NCBI GenBank assembly: GCA_024276455.1
Contig: JAJRXE010000435.1
Coordinates: 1-30,622 of the forward strand
Origin: Calditrichota bacterium
GTDB lineage: Bacteria > Calditrichota > Calditrichia > RBG-13-44-9
Reading direction: 5' to 3'
DNA: 30,622 nucleotides
Part shown: in pieces, positions 1 to 7,161 of the stretch
Numbering within the stretch: position 1 is the stretch's first letter
How the letters are laid out: each line of letters begins with the position of its first letter
Made by a program: the position numbers and the translations under genes
Notes under the pieces: generated by a model
Told to the model about the DNA's origin: nothing
The model's input: only the letters and a program-made list of their open reading frames with translations
The model's database searches: none

Positions 1-719
1 CCCAGAAAATACAGCGCCGAGGTGTCCAGAACCAGATCGGCCGTCATGGCAAAAATCAACGGGAGCCCAAACACCAGTATTTTTTTCACAACCCGTCCGG
101 AAACTCCAACACCGATTTGGGTGGCAATGTGAATCGCAAGGAACGCCCCAACCGAGAGGTAGGTAATGATCTGGGCAAGCAACACTCCCGCCAGGCCCCA
201 TTTTAATCCCAGCAAAAAGAAAGAGGTATTTAAAATCAGAAAAGCGGCGGCGACCAAACTGCTGAGTACAAATTTCAGACCTTCGTTTTTCGCCCGGTAG
301 TAGTTAATAATATTCAAAAAAAGCGATTGGGTCAGCGCCACGCCGCAGGTTAATGAAACAAAATAGGTTACCGCCCGCAGGTGTAAAACCGTCCGAAAGA
401 GGGGCTGAAAAAAAATCAATGCCAGGGCGGTAACGAGCACCCCGCCCAGCAGGTTTAGTAAAATGGTACTGCTGAAAAGAATACCCAGTTGTTTTTTCTT
501 TTCGAATTCCGAGGCAAAGCGGATGAAAGCCCGCCGGCTACCCAACCCCATTAAGGTCAACAAAATTTGCACAGTCATCAAGAGGGTCGCTAAAGTTCCA
601 TATTCCTCTATTTTGAGGGTGTGGGTGTAGAGCGGAATCAGCAGGAAAGAAGAAACCCGCAGTCCGATGGTCCCACCGGCATAAATAATGGTGTTTTTAC
701 TAAATATCTTCAGATCCAC
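1..719 (-). CDS. Wzx-like polysaccharide flippase, 3' end cut by window
   Basis: This frame stays open from a GTG at 717-719 to the window edge (about 239 codons), so the C-terminal part is missing. The visible protein is strongly hydrophobic, with successive membrane segments starting near residues 10, 40, 85, 115 and 155. It begins with a short cytosolic stretch (KIFSKNTIIYAGGTIGLR) and then SSFLLIPLYTHTL, typical of the polysaccharide-biosynthesis (Wzx/RfbX, MOP superfamily) proteins that flip undecaprenyl-linked repeat units across the inner membrane. I chose the GTG because a GAGG lies 11 bases upstream and the preceding sulfotransferase stop (738-740) is in the same frame just before it. 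The gene lies 18 bases after the sulfotransferase and is presumably co-transcribed. Glycosyltransferases and a polymerase, not seen here, may lie beyond the edge. The exact flippase subfamily cannot be told. Confidence 0.85.
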   Translation of the reverse strand, partial: MDLKIFSKNTIIYAGGTIGLRVSSFLLIPLYTHTLKIEEYGTLATLLMTVQILLTLMGLGSRRAFIRFASEFEKKKQLGILFSSTILLNLLGGVLVTALALIFFQPLFRTVLHLRAVTYFVSLTCGVALTQSLFLNIINYYRAKNEGLKFVLSSLVAAAFLILNTSFFLLGLKWGLAGVLLAQIITYLSVGAFLAIHIATQIGVGVSGRVVKKILVFGLPLIFAMTADLVLDTSALYFL

Positions 720-737
720 GCTACAAAAAACCTCGGG

Positions 738-1676
738 TTACTTCCAGCTTTCCGGTGAGTAATACGCCGAAGCCAACTCCTCGGTGGCCTGGCGAATTCG
801 CTTAATCTCCTCCCTGGTCAAACGATATTTCCAGATTTTCACCACTTCCCGGCTGTTCCGTTTCAAACAATGCAATTGGCCCGCAGGCGCTTCCACCGGA
901 TTAGAACGCCCGTTCATTTTAATGATAGTACGTTCAATTTTTTCGGTAAAAGGAACCCCCAATTGGGAAAACAAAATTTTAAACTGGTGTTGCGGATTTA
1001 AGGCTAAATCTTCGTGGCGGTGGAAAAACCACTCCGAATGCTCCCGGCGGTACTTTTGAATCATGTGAAAAGTAATTTTCCAGAGCAAAATCGCCTGATC
1101 AATCAGATCAACCGGGCGGTTGGCATAGCGGGCAATTTCATCTTCAAAGGGGTACAAAAGGTCTCTCATGAGCTCTTTCTGCCGGAGCAGATCGGCAAAG
1201 CGGTTGGGTTCCTGGATCCGCTTGTAGCTCGAGGCAAAAGCGGCCGGATGACGAATCATTACCACGACATCCATCTTGAATTTCTCCGCCAACCAGGCAG
1301 CGGAAAAAAGGGCGATCGGGTCTTTCAGTAGAACCCGCGGGTGGCGGATGAACCGTCCGTATTGAAAGCGGGTGAAATCCCGAATGAATCCGGCGATATT
1401 CCGCGGCGAACGAATGGCTCTTATTTGAGCCAGGACATCGTATTTCAGCGCGAGTGTCTTGCGGAGCGCCCGGGCAATCGGTTCTTCGTTGGCAGGCGTT
1501 ACGTAGGTGTACTGGTATTGCCAATGAAGCCCGAAGGTACCCATGCGGTGCAATTTATTAAAGGGCTCGATGATGACCGCTACCTGCGGAGAAGCTCCTA
1601 ATATTTTCCCGACCCAGGTGGTACCGGAACGAATTGAACCGGTAATTAAAATGGGTCGTCCGTTATGCTGATTCAT
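738..1676 (-). CDS. Sulfotransferase family protein
   Basis: A 312-residue protein of the PAPS-dependent sulfotransferase superfamily. The N-terminal 5'-phosphosulfate-binding loop is RSGTTWVGKIL (residues 16-26), directly after a beta strand (PILITGSI). The 3'-phosphate-binding element is RHPAAFASSYKRI (142-154), after the strand DVVVMI. The length matches carbohydrate sulfotransferases. No signal peptide is visible, so it would act in the cytoplasm, probably on a lipid-linked glycan or nucleotide-sugar-derived unit before export. An in-frame TTG lies at 1683-1685, but the ATG at 1674-1676 has AGAGGG at a better distance and is preferred. It sits between the adenylation gene and the flippase, which suggests it sulfates the polysaccharide of this locus. 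No PAPS-forming genes (cysD/cysN/cysC) are in the window. The family is secure; the acceptor is inferred. Confidence 0.85.
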   Translation of the reverse strand: MNQHNGRPILITGSIRSGTTWVGKILGASPQVAVIIEPFNKLHRMGTFGLHWQYQYTYVTPANEEPIARALRKTLALKYDVLAQIRAIRSPRNIAGFIRDFTRFQYGRFIRHPRVLLKDPIALFSAAWLAEKFKMDVVVMIRHPAAFASSYKRIQEPNRFADLLRQKELMRDLLYPFEDEIARYANRPVDLIDQAILLWKITFHMIQKYRREHSEWFFHRHEDLALNPQHQFKILFSQLGVPFTEKIERTIIKMNGRSNPVEAPAGQLHCLKRNSREVVKIWKYRLTREEIKRIRQATEELASAYYSPESWK

Positions 1677-1802
1677 TAAAGCCAAAACCCTCTTTTACAA
1701 TTCTTGCTGACCGTACGGGCGGTGCTCCCTTCCAAAATGTTTCGGGATTGGCACCGTCCTCCCCCGCCTCGGGCAGAAGAATCAAATTTCCTGATTTATG
1801 GG

Positions 1803-3383
1803 TCACACACTGGCGAGCAGAGCTTTTTTGTCAATTTTACCGGTGGAAGTTTTCGGTAAAGAAATGCGAAATTGAAATTTCTCCGGAATCATGTAGGACG
1901 GCAGTTTCTGACCGCAAAAAAGGCGCAATTCCGCTGCGGTCAGTTGGTTGCCATCGTGGGGCACGATATAGGCGTAAATTCGGTGTCCAATCAAATCATC
2001 GGGAACAGCCACCACCGCCGCTTCTTTTACTCCGGAATGGCTGTAGAGAGCGGTTTCTATCTCTCCCAGCTCAATCCGGTACCCCCGACTCTTAATCATA
2101 TGGTCTCGCCGTCCTTTGTAAATGTAATTCCCGTTTTTATCCAGGGTCACAATGTCTCCGGTGCGGTAAACAATCTCCGGAAAATTGCTCTGCAAGGGAT
2201 TGGTTATGAAATGCTTACTGGTTTTCTCCGGATCGCCCCAGTAGCCCTTGGCCACACAGGATCCCCGGGCATACAATTCTCCCTCTTCTCCCGGATGACT
2301 GACCACCTGCCCCTGCTCCGTTAAGGCGAATACCTCCATATTGCTGCAGGCTTTTCCGATTGGAATGGGTTTGGTCTGTCCCGGCGCAATTGGTTCCACT
2401 TTATAGTAAGTAATCACGTTTGTTTCAGTAGGTCCGTAAAGGTTGTAATATTCTGCCTGAGGAATTAACTCCATTAAACGGCGCAAATATTTCGTCGGAA
2501 ACACCTCCCCGGCAAACAAAATTGTTCGAAGAGCGGGGAAACGATGCCGTTCCAATTCACCGTGCAGAACCAGCATGGTTAAGACCGAAGGAACCGAGTA
2601 CCAGATGGAAATGCGGTTTTCTTCAATCCAATCTGCCAGTCGAATCGGAAAGGTAGAAATAACCTCGGGAACCAGAACCAGGGTGGCGCCCGCATTCAAC
2701 GCCCCAAAAACGTCCAAAATGGACAGATCGAAATGCAAGGGGGCGTGGTTCGACAAACAATCGTCCGGGGTGATGTGAAAAGTTGCCTGGACCCATTTGA
2801 GAAAGGTGAAGGCGTTCAGATGGGTAATCATGACTCCTTTCGGTACCCCGGTAGAACCGGAGGTGTACAGTATATACGCCAGATCGGTTTCAATAACCGG
2901 ATTTTCGTCTTCAAGCAGATCGGGAGCCTCTTGCACCGTTTCCCAACTGACGAGATTCTCCAGAGGCAACCCGGCTGGCAAGGGCGAATCATCGGTGAGA
3001 ATAATCCGTTCCGGTTGGGGACGTCCGGAAAGCATTTTCGCCACCAGGCTCATTTTCTGTGAAGAAGTCAATAAACAGCGGATACCGCAGTTTTCCATGA
3101 TGTAAGAGATTCGCTCGGCAGGTGCTCGGGGATCGAGCGGGACGTAAACTGCACCGGCTTTTAAGGTTCCCAGAATGCTGACAATGGCCGGGATGGATTT
3201 ATTCAGATAAATTCCCACTCGATCCCCGCGGCGAACCCCGTTTTTCCTTAACACATTCGCCAGTTGGTTGGTTACCCGATCCAGCTCTCGATAGGTAATC
3301 TGTTGGTCCTGAAAGACCACCGCTTCTTTGTCCGGATACCTCCGGGCAGAATTTACTAACAAATGTTGGAGTAAGTAAACCAT
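1803..3383 (-). CDS. Stand-alone adenylation enzyme, probably L-proline--carrier protein ligase
   Basis: A 526-residue ANL-superfamily enzyme with a full set of amino-acid adenylation cores: YTSGSTGVPKG (173-183), NLYGPTE (314-320), YRTGD (406-410), GRRDHMIKSRGYRIE (424-438) and the A10 lysine in STGKID (K516). It would activate an amino acid as AMP ester and load it onto a separate carrier protein. Aligning by eye to GrsA-PheA, the specificity positions read D219, L220, L223, Y262, L289, A291, L315, V323, I324 and K516. From memory, the prolyl-AMP ligases of pyrrole pathways (PltF, RedM, CloN4 type) use DLLYLALVC(K), so this differs only at one position. The ATG at 3383 has GAGGGTG upstream. 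The dehydrogenase and carrier genes lie just upstream in the same direction. Alternatives are DltA-like or another small amino acid, but DltA partners (dltB, dltD) are absent. Confidence 0.82.
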   Translation of the reverse strand: MVYLLQHLLVNSARRYPDKEAVVFQDQQITYRELDRVTNQLANVLRKNGVRRGDRVGIYLNKSIPAIVSILGTLKAGAVYVPLDPRAPAERISYIMENCGIRCLLTSSQKMSLVAKMLSGRPQPERIILTDDSPLPAGLPLENLVSWETVQEAPDLLEDENPVIETDLAYILYTSGSTGVPKGVMITHLNAFTFLKWVQATFHITPDDCLSNHAPLHFDLSILDVFGALNAGATLVLVPEVISTFPIRLADWIEENRISIWYSVPSVLTMLVLHGELERHRFPALRTILFAGEVFPTKYLRRLMELIPQAEYYNLYGPTETNVITYYKVEPIAPGQTKPIPIGKACSNMEVFALTEQGQVVSHPGEEGELYARGSCVAKGYWGDPEKTSKHFITNPLQSNFPEIVYRTGDIVTLDKNGNYIYKGRRDHMIKSRGYRIELGEIETALYSHSGVKEAAVVAVPDDLIGHRIYAYIVPHDGNQLTAAELRLFCGQKLPSYMIPEKFQFRISLPKTSTGKIDKKALLASV

Positions 3384-3453
3384 GAGAACACCCTCGCTTC
3401 ATTGCCAAAGAACAATTTTGGAGGAAAGGGAGGTATTGGGGTTAATTCCCTCA

Positions 3454-4599
3454 TTAAAGTCCCAGATGTTGGGCAATAATGTTGCGCTGAATTTCCGAGG
3501 TCCCGGCAAACAATGTGCTTCCCACCGCATCTCGTAACGCCCGTTCCAGCTCAAATTCGGTGGTGTACCCGTACCCACCGTGAATTTGAACGGCGTCCAG
3601 GCAAGATTTTACCCAGGATTCGCTAAGGTACAATTTTGTCATGGCGGCATCCAGCGGCGCCGAACCCTGCGTTTCCTTTAACCAGGTCGCCCGGTAAAGA
3701 ATCAGGCGGGCGGTCTCCAGGCGGATTTTCATGTCCACGATTCGGTTCGCCACCGCTTGAAATTTACCAATCGGTTGCTTGAACTGTTTACGTTCCCGGG
3801 CATATTGAATGGTTTCCTCTAATTGCTTTTCCATGCTCCCAACAAAACCGGCCAAAATGCAGCTTCTTTCCCATTCCATGGAATCATTGAAAATCGCCAC
3901 CCCATTCCCCTCCTTGGCCAGACGGTTCTCCACCGGCACTTTGCAATTGTCCAGAACAATTTCCGACCAGGGGTTTGTTTTTAACCCCATTTTGTCAATA
4001 TTCTTCCCCACGGTGATTCCGGGGAAATTCTTTTCCACCAGAAAGGCGGTAATTCCCAGAAAGCCCAGCTTCTTATTCACCGTGGCAAAAACCAGAAACA
4101 CATCCGCCACCGGTCCGTTGGTGACAAATGTTTTCGTACCATTTAAAAGGTAATAATTTCCCTGTTTTTCCGCTGTGGTGCTCAGGCTAAATGCGTCCGA
4201 ACCGGCTTCCGGTTCAGTAATTGCGATGGCTCCTATTGCCTGGCCGTTGCACAGCCGGGGCAGATAGCGTTGTTTTTGTTCTTCCGTTCCAAAATCCAGA
4301 ATCGGCATTTCTACATCCCACATGTGGGCGCTCATTCCGAAAATCAGGCCGTGGTCTTTGCAGGCGTAACCGAGTCCTTCCATCATTAGCACCGTGGTCA
4401 GCCGGTCCATTCCCTGTCCGCCATATTCACGGGGAATCGGCAAACCTAAAATGCCGAAATCGGCGCATTTTTGCCACAGGTCTCTCGAAAAAGTGCCTTC
4501 GCGATCCCGTTGAACCAGATCGTCTGTCAATTCTTTCCGGGCAAATTCAATAACCGCTCTTTTTAATTCCAATTGTTCCTTCGACCAGGAAAAATCCAT
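3454..4599 (-). CDS. Acyl-CoA dehydrogenase-like flavoprotein, candidate prolyl-carrier dehydrogenase
   Basis: A 381-residue FAD-dependent acyl-CoA dehydrogenase-fold protein: N-terminal helical domain, beta domain with the flavin motif ITEPEAGSD (127-135), and C-terminal helical domain ending GTSEIQRNIIAQHLGL. At the usual MCAD-type catalytic Glu site the sequence reads LFAGTS, giving Ala365 instead of Glu. A Glu is present at the alternative helix position used by isovaleryl-CoA dehydrogenase (E244 in MEWERS). The L-prolyl-S-carrier dehydrogenases (PigA, PltE, RedW, CloN3 type) belong to this branch by established knowledge. Next to a proline-like adenylation enzyme and a free carrier, oxidation of prolyl-S-carrier to pyrrole-2-carboxyl-S-carrier is the favoured role. 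The start is the ATG at 4597-4599, with GGGAGGA just upstream; an in-frame TTG at 4645-4647 adds 16 unlikely residues. Plain acyl-CoA oxidation remains possible. Confidence 0.88.
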   Translation of the reverse strand: MDFSWSKEQLELKRAVIEFARKELTDDLVQRDREGTFSRDLWQKCADFGILGLPIPREYGGQGMDRLTTVLMMEGLGYACKDHGLIFGMSAHMWDVEMPILDFGTEEQKQRYLPRLCNGQAIGAIAITEPEAGSDAFSLSTTAEKQGNYYLLNGTKTFVTNGPVADVFLVFATVNKKLGFLGITAFLVEKNFPGITVGKNIDKMGLKTNPWSEIVLDNCKVPVENRLAKEGNGVAIFNDSMEWERSCILAGFVGSMEKQLEETIQYARERKQFKQPIGKFQAVANRIVDMKIRLETARLILYRATWLKETQGSAPLDAAMTKLYLSESWVKSCLDAVQIHGGYGYTTEFELERALRDAVGSTLFAGTSEIQRNIIAQHLGL

Positions 4600-4655
4600 G
4601 CTTCCTCCCGCAATTAACTCGAAACTTTTAAGCGTTTTGATCTCCAATCAAAAAA

Positions 4656-5552
4656 TCACAGAAAAATTAACCCGTAATGAAGGCGCAAAAATTCCTCCAG
4701 CTTTCTTTTAACCGGGTGCTGCCGTTCGTCCGTGGTCAGGTCAACAAGGTTCAGATACATTCCATTCCGCTTCTGCCCTTTCTGAGTAAACAGGACAATA
4801 TCTCCCGTCCCATTGGCAGAAATCGTAAAGGTTTTTCCCCGGTGGTCCAATTCTAACACTCCGTTGCTGTGTTGCCAGTTTGTCCCTCGATATTCATTTG
4901 ACCAGTAACAGTAATCCTGGAGAATTTTGTGGGCAAATTCCTCCAGATTTTCTTTTTGCATGGGACGCTGAAGCAAGGGCACGTTTACCATTTTGGCCGG
5001 ATCGCCCACCACCATTCGTCTGGGTGGAATATTTTCCAGGATAACCGATCCCGGCAGAATGACCGAACCGTCGCCAATGTTTACTCCCGGACCGATTTTA
5101 CAATTCATTTGAATCCAAACCTTCTCTCCAATCTCCACCGGCGCAAAGGTTGCCCGGTACCCTTCGGTGACCGGCAAAAACGAACCGTGCGTGTAAATGT
5201 AGCAGCCCGGTCCGTTACCGGAATAATAGCGAAAGATGACCGGACGATCGCAGTTAATCATGGTACGAGCACCAATCACACAGGCATCTTCAATAATCAG
5301 GTCGGATACGCCATTTACCAGAGTAAAAAAACCGATGGAACTTTTCCGTCCCAATTTTAATGTGCGAGCCCGAATCATGCTCCCGAATTTTATCCGGGCA
5401 TGGTCAGCAATTTCCAGCGTTTGGGTTAACAAAAGCACTCCCGGATGCAAGGTGACGGACTTTCCGATCTTCCCTCCGGCAAAACGGTGTAACCAGATGT
5501 TTAGCGGCGCAGGAAAAAGAAACGCCAGAATTTGCAAAACTTTTCGCCACAT
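4656..5552 (-). CDS. Hexapeptide-repeat acyltransferase with extra C-terminal domain
   Basis: A 298-residue protein. After a hydrophobic N-terminal stretch (VLQILAFLFPAPLNIWLHRF), residues about 25-190 form a left-handed beta-helix of hexapeptide repeats (IGKSVTLHPG, IEDACVIGART, VEIGEKVWIQMNCKIGPGVNIGDGSVILPGSVI), the fold of O- and N-acyltransferases. YTHGSF (after the GPGCYI turn) could supply the catalytic histidine. Residues about 195-298 form an additional domain that I do not recognise, with alternating strands (VLELDHRGKTFTI, GDIVLFTQKG, MYLNLVDLTT) and a C-terminal helix. The ATG at 5550-5552 is preferred; a TTG at 5567 lacks a good ribosome-binding site. Lying between the carrier protein and the dehydrogenase, it is the obvious candidate to move the carrier-bound acyl group to a sugar. 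That donor assignment is inference; acetyl-CoA is the default alternative. Confidence 0.78.
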   Translation of the reverse strand: MWRKVLQILAFLFPAPLNIWLHRFAGGKIGKSVTLHPGVLLLTQTLEIADHARIKFGSMIRARTLKLGRKSSIGFFTLVNGVSDLIIEDACVIGARTMINCDRPVIFRYYSGNGPGCYIYTHGSFLPVTEGYRATFAPVEIGEKVWIQMNCKIGPGVNIGDGSVILPGSVILENIPPRRMVVGDPAKMVNVPLLQRPMQKENLEEFAHKILQDYCYWSNEYRGTNWQHSNGVLELDHRGKTFTISANGTGDIVLFTQKGQKRNGMYLNLVDLTTDERQHPVKRKLEEFLRLHYGLIFL

Positions 5553-5607
5553 TTGCTTTGTTTCCAAACTTTTTTAAGCGACAGTCATTCACCCGGATTG
5601 TTCATTA

Positions 5608-5862
5608 TTACTGTTTGCCGGCTAATTTTTGTTGAATCAAAGAAGAAATCGCTTGAACGGTTTCAAAATTCTCCGGTACAATTTCACGGTCATCCACGTT
5701 CACGCCGAACTGTTCCTGAATAAAGGCCAGTATTTTAACAATGCCCAGAGAATCAATGATGCCGGTAGTAAGCAAGGGGTCGTTGTCCTGCAAATCGCTA
5801 TAAAGATGGTCGGTGACTAACTCAGTTTTAATAAATTGCCGAACCAGTGCATTGACTTCCAA
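5608..5862 (-). CDS. Free-standing acyl/peptidyl carrier protein
   Basis: An 84-residue carrier protein with the phosphopantetheine attachment serine in GIIDSLGIVKIL (Ser38), an acidic helix II, and the loop LQDNDPLLTTG before it. The length and the DSL motif fit stand-alone carrier domains such as PltL, RedO or CloN5, as well as ordinary ACPs. The start is a TTG at 5860-5862: GGAGGG lies 7 bases upstream and no ATG is available in frame, so the rare start codon is well supported. No other fatty-acid genes surround it, so this is unlikely to be the housekeeping AcpP. It is transcribed with the acyltransferase, dehydrogenase and adenylation genes that follow and probably carries the aminoacyl or pyrrolyl thioester between them. 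A phosphopantetheinyl transferase is not seen in the window. Confidence 0.9.
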   Translation of the reverse strand: MEVNALVRQFIKTELVTDHLYSDLQDNDPLLTTGIIDSLGIVKILAFIQEQFGVNVDDREIVPENFETVQAISSLIQQKLAGKQ

Positions 5863-5939
5863 AATTTGCCCTCCTTTTTTCTGTCGCTTTATTAAGCAAA
5901 AAGAAGACGTGATTTTTTAGAAAGTAGGTGACCTGTTAT

Positions 5940-6899
5940 TCAGCGTTGAGCGACTGTCTGAGCCCGATGCTGAACCGGGAGCCTGGAATAAATATTGTGG
6001 AGACAGTATTCGGCCAACTCTTTAGGCAGCACATGCCAATACTGCCCCGCGTACCGCGACTTCACATAATGCAAAAATTCTTCGTAGAGGCGGGAGGGAT
6101 ACTCCTCCCTTCCGGGCCTGGCGTTCCCGAAATTCATATAGTCAGGATGAGTGTTTAGCAAGGCCATCCCGCCGTTTCGGGCAATCCAATCTAATTTGCG
6201 TTTCCAAATTGAAATCGAATCTTCCTGCATTAGAACAAACAGGGTGAAATCTTGCGGGAGGGTATAGGGTAATTCCACAAAACCGCCGGGGCCGAAATCG
6301 TAAGGTACATAAAACGGAAAAATGGTTTCCACCCCATCGGGTTGAGGTTCAAAAGGGTCGGTATCGAAAGTGGAACTGTCGTATTGAATATCGAGATACT
6401 GGATCCAATTAAGATTATGATGCATGGCCGGGGAACGAAAGCCCACTGCTTTCCAATCCTGCAAATACTTATTAATCCGCGCAGCTCGTTGGTGAAATGT
6501 TTTCCAGGACTGATATAGTTTTCCGTCGTGTTTCAATCCGTGAACACCGATTTCGAAACCCCTTCGAGTCAGCGTAATCCGGAGGCTTTCTGAGACCTCG
6601 TAGCGTTCTGGCACAAAATTAAAGGATGATCGGAACCCGAACTTTTCCTCTAAATCGGCCAAATGCAAACAGCGCTCCTGTCCCCTGGCCGTGTCCACAT
6701 CGTGGGTTAAAATAAAGGCGAAGGATTTCCCTTCAGGCCATTGATGATGTCCGTTGATGGGCTCCTTACAGCTCTCACAGATCGGCCAGACCTCGCGGTA
6801 GCGGTTCAGCTTTAATTGAATGTACTTTCGGCGCAGAAAAAGTTGCAATGGACGAGGTAAGAGTGGTTTTAGCAGGTAGTACACCTCATTGACAAGCAT
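5940..6899 (-). CDS. NodB-like polysaccharide deacetylase
   Basis: A 319-residue protein with a NodB-homology (carbohydrate esterase 4-like) domain. Visible motifs are THDVD (65-69, the metal/base Asp pair), HGLKHD (120-125, metal-binding histidines in an HxxxH arrangement), GFRSP (153-157) and NTHPDY (249-254) near the C-terminal end. These support a metal-dependent N-deacetylase fold. A pair of cysteines (CESC, 41-44) sits before the domain and could bind metal. No signal peptide is seen, so the protein would be cytoplasmic, unlike secreted chitin or peptidoglycan deacetylases. The ATG at 6899 has GAGAGGAA upstream. It is first after a 262-bp gap and leads into the carrier-protein gene, so it may free an amino group on a sugar for later acylation. 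That last step is inference. Confidence 0.85.
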   Translation of the reverse strand: MLVNEVYYLLKPLLPRPLQLFLRRKYIQLKLNRYREVWPICESCKEPINGHHQWPEGKSFAFILTHDVDTARGQERCLHLADLEEKFGFRSSFNFVPERYEVSESLRITLTRRGFEIGVHGLKHDGKLYQSWKTFHQRAARINKYLQDWKAVGFRSPAMHHNLNWIQYLDIQYDSSTFDTDPFEPQPDGVETIFPFYVPYDFGPGGFVELPYTLPQDFTLFVLMQEDSISIWKRKLDWIARNGGMALLNTHPDYMNFGNARPGREEYPSRLYEEFLHYVKSRYAGQYWHVLPKELAEYCLHNIYSRLPVQHRAQTVAQR

Positions 6900-7161
6900 G
6901 AATTTCCTCTCAACTTTGAATGTTCAGAGCAAACATCTGTCCTGTTGTCGCGGAAATACATCAGTGAGGAAAATAAAGAAGCAAAGGCGAATCAATTCGC
7001 GAAAGGAGATACAGCGGTAAACTGAACAAACACCCCAAGCGAATGCTGGAAGCAGAGAAGCTGACGGGAACGACGCTGATTTTCTCTTCTATCTACAAAA
7101 ATTGCTTCTGAGATTCTAATTCCCCAACCCCCGATTCCTCCTTCCCTGCCCCGCGAATGAG
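6900..7161 (-). other. Gap within the polysaccharide locus
   Basis: This 262-base stretch between the aminotransferase stop and the deacetylase start contains no credible ORF. A perfect inverted repeat GCGAAT-CA-ATTCGC lies at 6987-7000. No convincing intrinsic terminator or sigma-70 promoter could be read. It may hold a promoter that lets the deacetylase-carrier-acyltransferase part of the locus be transcribed separately from the nucleotide-sugar genes, but the sequence alone does not show this. Confidence 0.4.

Noticed and set aside
1706..1716. Palindrome CCGTACGG upstream of the sulfotransferase gene
   Set aside because: An 8-base palindrome is expected by chance in 30 kb and nothing else supports an operator.
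1803..3383. DltA (D-alanine--carrier ligase) assignment
   Set aside because: No dltB or dltD genes nearby, the pocket residues resemble proline ligases, and a dehydrogenase is in the set.
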